This document shows, one piece after another, positions 35,096 through 45,655 of a DNA stretch of 64,000 bases; the stretch's first letter is position 1; each line of letters opens with the position of its first letter. Origin of the DNA: Chaenocephalus aceratus (taxonomy: Eukaryota > Chordata > Actinopteri > Perciformes > Channichthyidae); the NCBI GenBank assembly GCA_023974075.1, contig CM043792.1:20327654-20391653 (forward strand). Reading direction: 5' to 3'. A program made the position numbers and the translations under genes. Below the pieces are notes generated by a model that was given only the letters and a program-made list of their open reading frames with translations, was not told where the DNA came from and did no database searches.

Positions 35096-38000
35096 ACTGA
35101 ATGATAATGGTCTCTCTCCCCGGTAGCGTGATCTATTGCTTGTCTGTGCCATTCAGTGAAAAATCTAGGGATCCAATGGAGATGTAAATGCAGAGAGAGA
35201 GACAGATTATAATGTCTAGTAGATTTTATTTATATATAAATATATGAAAAACGGAAAACGAAAAAATCCTGGCACCATTTTGATGTCATATAATACACCC
35301 AGGTTGTTAATGTTTGACCTTTGACATTCCCAGGGTGGGATTGCCAAAGGCAGCGGGAGGTGTGAGGAAAGCGAGATAGATGTTGCCAAATGTCATTCTG
35401 TGCCTCAAGGGCACGATAAAGCATTGTGAGTAACGGCAGCATCCATAAAGTGATTTTGTTTGTATTATTTGGAAGATGTAACCAGATAACACTTACTTAC
35501 GACATGGGTTTTAGCATGTATGATAATGACATTTGTTTCGCTATCTGGAAAAATAGCATTTAGCTGTTTCTTAAAGGTAGTTTCAGCACTTCTCAAAAGC
35601 TTAATGTGACAATTCATTGATTACCTGTGTGCATGTGTTTGTGTGTAATTATGAATGCGTCTGAATGGCTGGTTGTGTGTGTCCGGTGTGTGTCTGTGAG
35701 TGTGTGTGAGTCCCGTACACCAGACTTCTGTGCACAAACATTTGAAAAGCTATTTTTCCGTGACATGACTTGAATGCACATTAGACAAGGGGATACTCAT
35801 CTCAAAGAGCTACCTTAACTTCCTCGCCTCAAATAGGAGTTTATGTTGCTATTGTGTTGAGGCACAAGGAGGACAGGAGGAATCAGACCGCCTCGGGAGA
35901 CGTGCGATAACATACACCATGAAAATGACAAGCAGGGTTGACTGATCGGAAGGAACATGTTTCCAATATGCCACCTTATGCAAGCTATACATTTGAGAAA
36001 TTAGCTGTCAAGAGAGAGCTGCTCCTTTCATCCAGCTGTCTGACCTTTAAAAATACTGAGAATTCACCTTCTCAAATGCTGTATTTATAGGTATTTATTA
36101 TGGTTTATTTATCAGTTTTTATGTATGTTTTTGGAATATTTATTCACGTTGATTTATTCATGGCATTGTCATTTATTTTATTTATTTCAAATGTCTTCCT
36201 TGTAAACCTGTGACGAGCGAGTGAGTGTGCTGTGAGGACAGGACGTGAGCAGAAAACAGATGCATCCACTGCAGTGTGACATTTGGCCGGGCCCGACTGT
36301 CCCACTTCTAAGAGAGAACCCAAAGGACAGCTTTTAGCGGTGTCTCCTGGGGCTGAAAGAGAGAGAGGGTTAAAGACAGATAAGGGAAAGGGATTACAAG
36401 GATTTACCACCATTTATTCTTGTTATTCAAATCACTTTTGTAAGTATCATTGTAAAGGCTGCAGAGCGCGATGAGGCCCCCGGAATCATCACTTGAGCCA
36501 TAGAGGGAACATCCTGCTGATGGTACGTGACTTAGATTTGAACCTGGGAGCTGCCTGTGTTTTCAAATTAAGGACAACATGCTCGTGTTTTGCGGCGCTG
36601 CTGGACAATGTGAGGCACAGATCTAATGGCTTGAGGATTGGGCACCGTACTCAGATAGCACCCATTGGTCAACTGAGGACAACTGAACGTACTTTAAGAA
36701 GCATGACTGTTAATAAGAAACACAAGTCGGCCATCATCATCTTAATCTCCATCATACTCATCACCATCATCATTAACTCCATCCCTCCCTCATTGAATTT
36801 GATATAATGTGCTGATGCTGATCTTTGCCAGGGGAGAAGCAGTGTACAAACAGGCCTTCCCCTTGGGGGGGGGGAATGTGCGTCACCTTGGGCCTGCTTC
36901 TCTCCTTTCCAGCACCTCCTACCTCCTTTTCTTTTCCTCCCTATCTCTCCCATCTCATCCACATTTTAATATCAATCTCAATGGACTCCTTTAGTGCAGC
37001 ACTTCTTTGAGAGTGTTAATTTGTTTTGTCAAAAGCTTTGTTTATCCCAGATTAATATCTCAATAAACAGAGTGCCGTACTGTGGTAGATGATGGTGATT
37101 ACAGTAGAAGGTCCGCAGCCCATGCTGTGGGACGGAGGCTCACACAACAGGAGTTTCTCCCCCATTCAAAGTCCTCCCAACCTGTGATTACAATAATAAC
37201 ACGGCGGTTTCTAATTCGCTGCAGTGAACTGGCTTCGCTCTCTTTTTTTCTACTTTCTTTTTCCATCTCCGTCTGTTTCACAACATTTCTCTTCTGTGCC
37301 AGTTGCAACCTAACATGCATGTGCTCCAGTTGTTTAAAAGGTGGGATGCCCGACCTTTGACCCAGTAGTGGCGCACCCTTTGTCCGCTTTGTGCCAGTGG
37401 AGAGTGAACTATTGCTCAGTCGTTAGACAGCGGAGGTCCCAGCAGGCCTACAGTCAGTTTACTCACAGTCCACACTTTAACACACAGACCGTTCTTTCTT
37501 GTTTTACCGGTGAGAGAGAGAGAGACCTTTTCTGTTGGTGGTTTGAAGTCCAGAGCCTATCACTTTATTTGTTTTATTAGATCAAGCCGGCATGTCATAT
37601 TTTGAGTTTGTTCATTGAATTAAACGATTCTGCCTGTAGAGGAAGATAGATGACGTGATTGTGTTTTGGTCTAATGGATGCTTCCATAAATAAATGTGAA
37701 AAAATGAATCCACTGCCGGATTTTTAGAGTGCTAACAAACAAACGCAAGAAGATTTTCCTATACAGATTTTTTTTAAGCAAATGTAAACACTGATAAAGT
37801 AGTACTATTTTGTTATTGGTCTCTTGTTGTGTGTCCACATGACTACTGAATACAGTACTTAGAGTAGTTTTAACAGTATGTAGGGGTATGGCATAAACCC
37901 AGTGATGAGGATTGTGCTGTTTCGCTTTGGTGTTGAATATGTGTTCGTGGAGCTGTGCCGGCAATTCGGGCCGTCTTTGATGCACAGGGTGGGACCGACA

Positions 38001-41000
38001 TCAGAGGGGCTTTTGTGTGGGATGAGCTTCTCCAAATGTTAAACCTGTGAGGCACATTCTACATCGAAACCCCCAGGTCCAAACAAACATATCTTTTGAC
38101 ACACATATAATAACCATCTTCAATCAGGTTAGGTCGTTTTATACACTGAAGTGAAGACTTGTATCAGCTGTTTACTTGTTAACATTTATACACATACGGC
38201 AGGAGCAGCTTGATCTGTAGGCATGTTTTTTTCTATTTCTTCCTCTTTTTCCAATGAGTCTCTGAAAGTAGGGAGGGGCTGAACTGTGCCTGCATGTGCC
38301 TGTCCACGGCTGTAGTGAGCTCCATCCCATGATCGTCTATGGGACGAATCAGTAAATGTTGCCCAAGATGATCTGTGTCCATCATCAGAGGAAGAGTAGC
38401 TGGCTTTAGCGTGAATGGGATATTCTGAGTATCAGCTAATGGCTGTATTATTAACTCAGTACAATGGAACCTGGTCAGTATTGGACATCCCTGAAATGCG
38501 TTTGTTTCTGGGAATACGTTATTGGATGCTAATGGTTTTACATAACAGGCTGTAGGCATTGAAAGAACTGTCATTGTGCCATGTTGGGCTCTACATATAG
38601 CACCATTTCCAGAGCTTTCTGTGATTTTTCTATAAAATAAATAATTTGTCATGTACCACTGAAACATTTGTAAACTGAGGATATATAACACCTTGATACT
38701 GTTTCTATTTTTGTTTGAAGGATAATGTTCTTGTTTATTTTCTCAAGACCACTGCTTTGACAGCTGTCCGGCCAAGGGGGATGGTTTTCTGTGAGTGTTT
38801 GCATCATCGCAGGTCAGAGCGACCTTGTATCAGCACATATTAATAAAAAACTATTGAAAATATACACTGTTCATGCTTCAGGCTTTCTCTGGCAACATAT
38901 TAAAGACGCTCAATTGTTTTGTGGTTGTATGCTTGTGCAGCATAATTTCTTGTGCATGTGTCGGTGCAATAAAAGCATAACTGCGCGCAAAGATTATTAA
39001 AAAAATCAATCTTTCGCTGTTCTATTTGCATATTAACTTCAATATACCCACGCTGGGATTCAAACTGGAAATGAAAAGACATCTTTAAGCAGTAATACAG
39101 TGGTTATGTTTTATTCATGGGGTGCCCTGCAGGTTACAAGAGCAGTGTGCTGCTCCTCTGTATACCATGGGAAGCAGGGGACAGAAGCCAAGCAACCAAG
39201 CCCCTTCCTGAGTCAGCGCCCTTTGAACCACACACTGTACTGTAGTATGCATGCAGATGAGTCAAAGACTGGTCTATGTCCAAAGCATACCACACAAAGT
39301 GATCAAAGAGATTCAGTAAAAAGCAAGTTGTCACTTTAGGAGGGAAAACCCAAAAATCTCCGTGTTTTGACAGGAGCTAAAGAGCTTTACGCGCGTTTCA
39401 CTGTAACCCTGAGTCAGTATGACGAGACCCGCTACAATGGTGCTTTCAACCATCTCATATGTTGTATGTATGCAGACCTGTGGGCATACTTGCTCAGCTG
39501 GATTCTTCTTTACCAAGCATCAGTCAAGGTTAATTAATCATACAGTGTAGTGTGATCCCTGATGTAATCTTTTAATAACTGCCACGTGAGTGTAGCATAC
39601 TGGCTTCTGATTGAAGCAATGTGTGATGCTCTCTGTAAAGCTGCAGCGGCACACAACTGTATGCAACCTTTAGTACGCTCCAGAGTAAGCGTAAAGATTG
39701 TGATCAATAGAGATCAGTTAGGGATAACACAACTAAGCGTCAGGCCTGGGTTGTTGCACACATCTAGCTTCCCTTAAGCCTTCTCATCCCTGATGTGGGC
39801 TGATCAGTGTTCCACCGACTTTTGTTTCCTTGACTGCTCTTAATACCGTTCAATGAGGAGTATGATTGGTAACTAATTAGCTGATATCTAATTATGTGCA
39901 TCAGAGCATTCAGCCATAATTACAGCCTCTCCCATGTCCTTTCCCCCCGTGTCACACTGTACTGTGTACATGTATGATGGCATGTATTGAGCCGCCCCCT
40001 ACTCATCCACCTCGCTCATGTCCCCTCAGTGAAACTCCCTGAGAGGGGAGGCTCTGAAGGTAGGACCATTCAATCACCCTGTTTTCACTGGTAGTAGAGT
40101 AACACTTTAACACACTAACACACCAAAAATGAACAACAAAGCCTCTAACCCCTGACACCATTTTGTATTCGTACTCAGCCCATCTGAGAGGTAAAAAGGG
40201 GGCTCTTTCAAGGTCATTGAACATTTAGGGAAGCTTAAAATAGAATCAGACATTGACTAACAGCAACTATCAGCAGATCCTAAGCGATAGAGAAAAGAGA
40301 TGGATTATATTCAGCCTGAACCCCCGTGTGTTTGTGTGTAACCGTGATTACTACCATACATCAAGCCTTGCAGGCAACACATCTTTTAAATACTGTAAGA
40401 TACATTTAAATTAACAAGTACTGTGTAATTTATTTACTGTTTATTCATTGGTTGATTAATAAATGGAAATGGAATACTGGAAAATAGAGATCAACTGAAA
40501 CATAGCCACTAATTGCAAAAGGGAGTGACACAATAGTCAATCAGCAGCTCTATAAGGGCGGACTTGGTTTATTTTCAAAAACAAAAGCCTTTTATCCCCA
40601 CTCATAATGGTTAATCACAGAAATACAGCATATGAATGTATATTTTGTGGGTGAAGATACAATCATGAATTTTGAAGCTATTGCCATGTATACGTAAATA
40701 CAAGTTAATCGCTTAACTAAAGTAAGAAGAGGTGTAATTATGTTTCCTGTATACCTCGATGGTAGAAACCGATGACCATTTACTGCCCCCTTGTGGTAAA
40801 AAAAAGGATACTTCTAATAGTTTAGAAAGCAAGTTCTAACAAAAAGACCAGGCAGTGAAATCCAGGGTGGATATAGCATTTTATTTAAAAGACAGAAATT
40901 CATAATTTGTAATGCACTTACAATTGTATTCTTTCTCATTTATATATAAATTGATTAATAATAAAAGCACATAAGCAAGAAAAGAACAATCTCAATACAA

Positions 41001-41517
41001 TGTGAATCTGAATTTGCAAATGCGGAGTAAAATGCTTTATAATAACAAAATATTGAAGGCACTTGAATAAATGTTATATGATAAACAAGAATTAGCAGAC
41101 TTACTTATAACAGAATGGATACATAAGATATTACAACTCCAATCAAAAAGAGGAAACATTCTTTATAATGTTTTCCATTCATGTCTCATTAAAATGAAAT
41201 ATTTTAACAAGTCATTGTATAATATGATATATCTATAGCTTATACAAATGTATTTCATCCGTAGATTATAAACATAGTATAAGTATTATTATATTTTTTA
41301 GTCTCGTAGCTGAGAATGTGGTACATTTTCTGACATTTGGTTCACCCATACTTTGGTCAAGCCATGCACTATCTATGTATCTCAATAACAAATCACACGT
41401 GTGTCTTTGTTGTTGTAATAACTAATATTAGTTTAAATGTAATAAGCCAAATTAAGATGTATCCATCTGTGACTGATCACATATGTCAACAGAATGATTT
41501 GAATAGGATGCAATTGT
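35096..41517. other. non-coding stretch between adgrl1 and the minus-strand gene
   Basis: No exon was supported on either strand. It may contain distal adgrl1 3'UTR, and an AU-rich patch sits at 36080-36185. The part from about 40400 to 41340 is very AT-rich. The word ACTGCCCCCTTGTGG near 40781 resembles the end of common vertebrate short repeats, but no full element was delimited. Confidence 0.5.
36080..36185 (+). promoter_or_regulatory. AU-rich patch with repeated ATTTA pentamers
   Basis: Several ATTTA/TTATTTAT words cluster here. If the adgrl1 3'UTR extends this far, the patch would be an AU-rich element affecting mRNA stability. That depends on an unproven transcript end. Confidence 0.3.
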
Positions 41518-41612
41518 ATCGCCAGGGAAAAGAAAGTTTGGGGCTCTCTGCTGGAACTGCTACCCCCGCGACCCGACCACGGATAAGCGGGAGCAGATGG
41601 ATGGATGGATGT
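41518..41612 (+). mobile_element. 5'-truncated RTE/Rex3-like LINE 3' end
   Basis: About 95 bp ending in GATGGATGGATG, the GATG-type tail known from fish RTE/Rex3 LINEs. It is nearly identical, in opposite orientation, to the 3' end of the copy at 47267-47680. Translation before the tail gives the GLSAGTATPATRPRISG end of the LINE. Confidence 0.75.
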
Positions 41613-41843
41613 ATACAATTTGGTAGAGATGGCTTTTAGAGAAAACGTATATTCGAACATCGTGAAAAAGGACAGCCTGCTCGAAAAGAGAGCAACGATG
41701 ATGATGAAAGTTATGATTTAAATGAAAGTGCTGGGCTTGATTACAAAGAAGCTGCCAGTAAATGTACCACATACCTTGTGAGACATATAGTTATAGTGTG
41801 TGTATATATATATAGGTTATTATTTTATCTATAATAATAGTTA

Positions 41844-41891
41844 TCAGTATTGATAGTTCCCCATGTTGGTGGTTGACTTCACGCCATTTTC
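41844..41891 (-). CDS. novel gene exon 14: C-terminus and stop
   Basis: 48 nt, acceptor GCTTCAG. It reads ENGVKSTTNMGNYQY then TGA (41846-41844). No convincing AATAAA was seen close downstream. Confidence 0.75.
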   Translation of the reverse strand, partial: ENGVKSTTNMGNYQY

Positions 41892-44800
41892 CTGAAGCAA
41901 AGACAACAAACAATGACCATGTTAAACGAAAACAAAATAATACAAGCATTTAAACAGAAAATATATACAGTAGAAAGCTTTTACTTACCGGTGCAGTAGA
42001 GCACATTCTGGGCTGGTTTGACTCAAAGCCGGCCTTGTTCACCAAAGCTCTGGCTTCATCTGTCATGTCAGGAGGTTGGAGGGCTTGCCTGTCAGCGCTG
42101 GAGACAGAAACAAGGAATGGAGATATAAGCCTCTGGACAGAAATAGTATAACTTGGTAATGCTCACTTTCCAAGCAGACACCACACAAGTTCTGCTGTTG
42201 AAAAGCAGACTGGAAATGGCAAAGCGACAGAGATTTGTCGTTGGGCTCAGTTCTGAGTGCAGAGTGTCTGAGAGCAGGAAGACGTCTCACCTCTCAGGAG
42301 GCAGCAGGCGGTGTCCTTCATTCTCACAAGCTTCAGGACCCCCACAACCAGGAGCACATCCATTGTGCATTTCTTCGATCCTAGAGAAGTATTCACAGAT
42401 GAAGAGATGGGGATAGAAAAACCTGAGGGTGAGTACTTCCCCTCATTTGTTATTTTCACTGCTGCATTGCATTTATTTGCACTGTTTACACGATTAAAGT
42501 CAAACTTAATTTTATTATTAATATATAGTCATCACAGTTTTGCCTGTCAGCTTTTATATGTGAAAAATAAGTCCTTATATGCATGCTGTTTAACAAGCTC
42601 TATATTACTGTATGTTTTTATTAATCTTCTTGTTTTTATCATATTGTATCACTGGATCATTTCGACTTTATTTGATTTTTGTTTAATCATGTTGTGAACA
42701 TTCAATACATCACCTAACATCACAGTACTTTACTTGCTGCAAATGATTATATTTAATGCAATCAACAAATTCTGTATTTCCTTCTAAGCTAATAAGAAGT
42801 GATTAGCCCCTTGTTGGCATAAAGTATAACAAGGTAAACATAAAACATTTTCAAGATATAATTACAGTATATCTACGAATATCTAAATTGTTAGAATACA
42901 GACTTACCTCACGAAGTGTTCTCCATTGTTGTCATTAATTCCTCCTGGATCATCCCTCTCACTTCTGAAGCAAACAAACACAACAGTTGTTAAATAACAT
43001 TGCTGACTGAACTTTAAAAAGAACAAATAATAATAAACACACTGACAATCCATCCAACACCAAAAGCTTACCCGTTCATAGCTCGATGATTGGGGTCTTT
43101 AATTAAGACAGGTGCATGTGTGTTCCCACTGCAAAACATAATTAAAATAAAATGGCATTGAATCTCACCTGAGAAATGTTATTCAAAACCTGCTCAAGCC
43201 ATAAAAGGAAAGTAAGCAACAGGCGCAAGAAAAAGTTAACAACCCTCTTTCTCACTTTTTAGTGGGCTGGACACCCTCACAGCTCAAATTGTGGTCCAGA
43301 CTAGAGACTGGAGCAGACCTGCCATCAGCTTCACGATCAATACTATGGAGACAATGGTAGCTTTTAGACAATTATAGTCTAGACTTCCAATTGCTATTTA
43401 ACAAAACACTTTAACGGTTTTGACAAAGGCTAAACAGAGATCTGTGGATGAAGATGTTATATTGATAACATGACAACCTAAGCTGGGAACATGCACACTT
43501 TCAAGTGTTTTATCGTACTCTATATCATTTTCAACGCTTCCATCTAGATCGGTGGCAGCTATTTCTCACAGCCTGTAATAACAAAGAAAAGATGGAAATC
43601 TATTCAACTTCACATATCTCTGGTAAAAGTATTCTAATGTAAGCTTACCTTATATCACCGTTGAGTTGTTGTCCTTCCAAATCACCAGCTATGCTCTCCT
43701 GGAACCCACTTCCTGCAGGGTGTCTTAAAGAGACATTCAAACATAGAATTACATTCAGCAGCACTAAATAAACACAAATAAGTAGACCTAATGTGCTGAA
43801 TTGAGCAAGACGATTATTATTATTATTATTATTTATATATACTGTATATATTTTATACTTTAATTCACCCTTTCTCTATGGCGACATTTGACTTTGACCA
43901 ACTTTTTGTTTGTGTTTAACCATTTGAAACGTAATGCCAGAAGTGTATTCAAGTGCAGCGGTGCCAGCTGTAATGTATTTGAAAGAAATACATACCTAGT
44001 TCCCTGTGCCCCTTCCCTCTTTGTTATTCTGAGACAAGAGCGTAGGTACGTTGAAAACTGCGACACTTTATGTGCACAGTACTGCTTCCTGACACAAGAA
44101 ACAAACCACAAACAAATGTTTCTCAGTTCATGCAGGATACGGTGTTAGTAAATGTGTATTAAAACTAACCGTAAATTGTGAGCGCAAATAGAATATAACT
44201 CACTTTTTCCAACAGAGCGGCACCACAATGACCACAATGAGCCCCACAACAACACAAAGTCCAACTGTACAACAAACCAAAAAATAACATGTTATGATCA
44301 AATATTAACTTGAGTTATATTACAACAGATGAATTCCATCAGAAAAACGTCCACTTACCAATAAGGTTATTTGGGGGAAATGTAGGATCAGGCTTCTCTG
44401 GCTCCTCTGGCTCCTCTGGCTCCTCTGTTTAAAGGTAAAAAGGTACACATTTTTGCAATGTATATGTGATATATATGTGTGTGTTTGTTTATAAATCAAA
44501 CATTTTATTGACTTACCGGTAACTTTATAATCCACACAGATTTCGGTAATGCACTTATTCTCCTGAAAAGTAAAATACAATTCTATATTATGAGGGTATT
44601 TTTACATTTTCTCTATTTACATCATTATATATCAATATATTACTTATTGATTTAATAAATGACGGATAAAGGGAGACTCACTCCGGTAAAAAAGCATTGT
44701 ATGTGCAGGTCTCTGCAGTGTCTTGTAGTGACTGAATCAGACGTCATGCTCTTCACTTCATCCGAATAATCATAAGGTCGAGGCCCATCAACAGAAGCAG

Positions 44801-45549
44801 CAATTTTAGACTGTTGGGAAATAATAAAAAGTTCATCTTCAATGACCTGAAGTTAAACAAAAAACATCAACATCAGTGTCGAACTCGCACTTCCTCTTTG
44901 TCCCGTCACCTTGAATGTATTTTTCTTTTTTACATAGGCCTAGTTAAGGATAACCAAAGTAAACATGTTATAAATAAAACATTTGACTACCAGAGTGTGT
45001 ACAAGTAAATACAAATACCTTATTTTGATATACGTTAACATCTCCTTCCGCAGGACACGAGAATGGGAAAGTGTATCCCTCAGCTATTGTTGAGTTACAG
45101 GAAATGTTTCTATGGAGGCACTCTGTGTGACGATAGATATGTATCACAATACACTTTGAGCTCTCTATAAACATCCTACAGGGCTCATACATTGTAGAAA
45201 AATACATTATCATGTAGAATAACGACAGAATAAACTTACTGATGAGGATAAATTGGGACATTTTGGGAGCAGGCTCATCCGGCTTCCCTGTTTAAAGTAA
45301 ATAGTTGGGATACATCATGCTTTAAATTATATACGATGTATACATGTACCATAACAAACGTTAAGCTTTCTTTAAACCTCGTAAAATAGCAACAGGAAGG
45401 GCGTAACAGAAACAAGCTTACGTGATCAAACTATCGAACTATCGAATAACTAATTAAACTATACAAAAATACATAATCACAATGCTCAGTCTCTTACCTA
45501 ATGTTTTCCCGATACAGAACAACGTGAAAACTATAGCAAATTGGTACAT
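41844..45549 (-). CDS. unrecognised type I transmembrane protein, 14 exons, 356 aa
   Basis: I assembled this gene from splice sites. Fourteen GT-AG exons join to exactly 1071 nt with one frame and one terminal stop. The protein has a signal peptide (MYQFAIVFTLFCIG), an ectodomain (about 18-140) with eight Cys and three N-glycosylation sequons (NIS, NST, NKS), a Glu/Pro stalk (141-162), one transmembrane helix (163-181, VGLCVVVGLIVVIVV) followed by Lys-Lys, and a hydrophilic tail (183-356) ending NYQY. The tail has no ITIM, death domain or TIR motif that I can see. Most tail exons are 57-90 nt and phase 2-2, suggesting growth by exon duplication. I do not recognise the family. An immune-type receptor is an inference from architecture only; the eight-Cys domain could be a divergent Ig-like or other small disulfide fold. 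Confidence 0.8.
41989..42097 (-). CDS. novel gene exon 13: cytoplasmic tail
   Basis: 109 nt, phase 2 to 0, acceptor GTCTCCAG and donor CCG/GTAAGT. It reads ADRQALQPPDMTDEARALVN then KAGFESNQPRMCSTAP. Confidence 0.8.
42291..42380 (-). CDS. novel gene exon 12: cytoplasmic tail
   Basis: 90 nt, phase 2-2, acceptor TTCTCTAG and donor AG/GTGAGA. It reads IEEMHNGCAPGCGGPEACEN then EGHRLLPPE. Confidence 0.78.
42908..42964 (-). CDS. novel gene exon 11: cytoplasmic tail
   Basis: 57 nt, phase 2-2, acceptor GCTTCAG and donor AG/GTAAGT. It reads SERDDPGGINDNNGEHFV, an acidic polar segment. Confidence 0.78.
43072..43128 (-). CDS. novel gene exon 10: cytoplasmic tail
   Basis: 57 nt, phase 2-2, acceptor TTTTGCAG and donor GG/GTAAGC. 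It reads GNTHAPVLIKDPNHRAMN. Confidence 0.78.
43256..43342 (-). CDS. novel gene exon 9: cytoplasmic tail
   Basis: 87 nt, phase 2-2, acceptor CTCCATAG and donor AA/GTGAGA. It reads IDREADGRSAPVSSLDHNLS then CEGVQPTK. Confidence 0.78.
43649..43723 (-). CDS. novel gene exon 8: cytoplasmic tail
   Basis: 75 nt, phase 2-2, acceptor CTTTAAG and donor AG/GTAAGC. It reads HPAGSGFQESIAGDLEGQQL then NGDI. Confidence 0.78.
44204..44264 (-). CDS. novel gene exon 7: transmembrane helix
   Basis: 61 nt, acceptor TGTACAG and donor AA/GTGAGT. It encodes GLCVVVGLIVVIVVPLCWK, a single hydrophobic helix followed by basic residues, giving an N-out orientation. Confidence 0.85.
44359..44424 (-). CDS. novel gene exon 6: Glu/Pro stalk with 9-nt repeats
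   Basis: 66 nt, phase 1-1. It encodes EEP three times then EKPDPTFPPNNLI. The 9-nt unit repeats across the acceptor, so several in-frame CAG acceptors exist. Confidence 0.8.
44391..44426. repeat. four copies of a 9-nt repeat (GGCTYCTCT)
   Basis: A variant unit GGCTTCTCT is followed by three copies of GGCTCCTCT. It codes for the EEP stalk on the minus strand and includes the exon 6 acceptor AG. Confidence 0.9.
44517..44562 (-). CDS. novel gene exon 5: ectodomain, last Cys pair
   Basis: 46 nt (ENKCITEICVDYKVT plus one base), acceptor CTTTTCAG and donor G/GTAAGT. Confidence 0.8.
44682..44810 (-). CDS. novel gene exon 4: ectodomain
   Basis: 129 nt, phase 0-0, acceptor CCCAACAG and donor GGA/GTGAGT. 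It reads SKIAASVDGPRPYDYSDEVK then HCRDLHIQCFFTG. Confidence 0.8.
45019..45164 (-). CDS. novel gene exon 3: ectodomain, four Cys
   Basis: Acceptor TTTATAG is weak but the only frame-preserving choice. Donor AAG/GTATTT. It encodes SSKCIVIHIYRHTECLHRN, ISCNST and FPFSCPAEGDV. The preceding 75-bp intron is itself open in frame, so it may be retained. Confidence 0.65.
45240..45287 (-). CDS. novel gene exon 2: Pro/Lys linker
   Basis: 48 nt, phase 1-1 (GKPDEPAPKMSQFILI), with acceptor TTTAAACAG and donor A/GTAAGT. It looks like a diverged duplicate of exon 6 (same acceptor context, alignable 37-nt end). Confidence 0.72.
45498..45549 (-). CDS. novel gene exon 1: start codon and signal peptide
   Basis: ATG at 45549-45547, then a 17-residue hydrophobic leader, and donor G/GTAAGA. 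No upstream in-frame coding extension is needed, because the ATG directly precedes the leader. Confidence 0.8.
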
Positions 45550-45640
45550 TTTGTCGAAGACAGCCACCACGGAGATATAAAAATAACTGCGCACTTCAGT
45601 TGAAGAAACAGAACGTGATAAAGAGGGTGTAGGCTATTTG

Positions 45641-45655
45641 CTTCCGTTTCGTTTG
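45641..45655 (-). promoter_or_regulatory. possible ISRE/IRF-like element upstream of the novel gene
   Basis: On the minus strand AAACGAAACGGAAG lies about 92-106 bp before the start codon. It resembles the interferon-response consensus GAAANNGAAA with one mismatch. Such short matches arise by chance; position is the only extra support. Confidence 0.3.

Noticed and set aside
45165..45180. Acceptor CCCTGTAG for exon 3 of the novel gene
   Set aside because: With the exon 2 donor it gives an immediate in-frame stop; the AG a few bases on keeps the frame.
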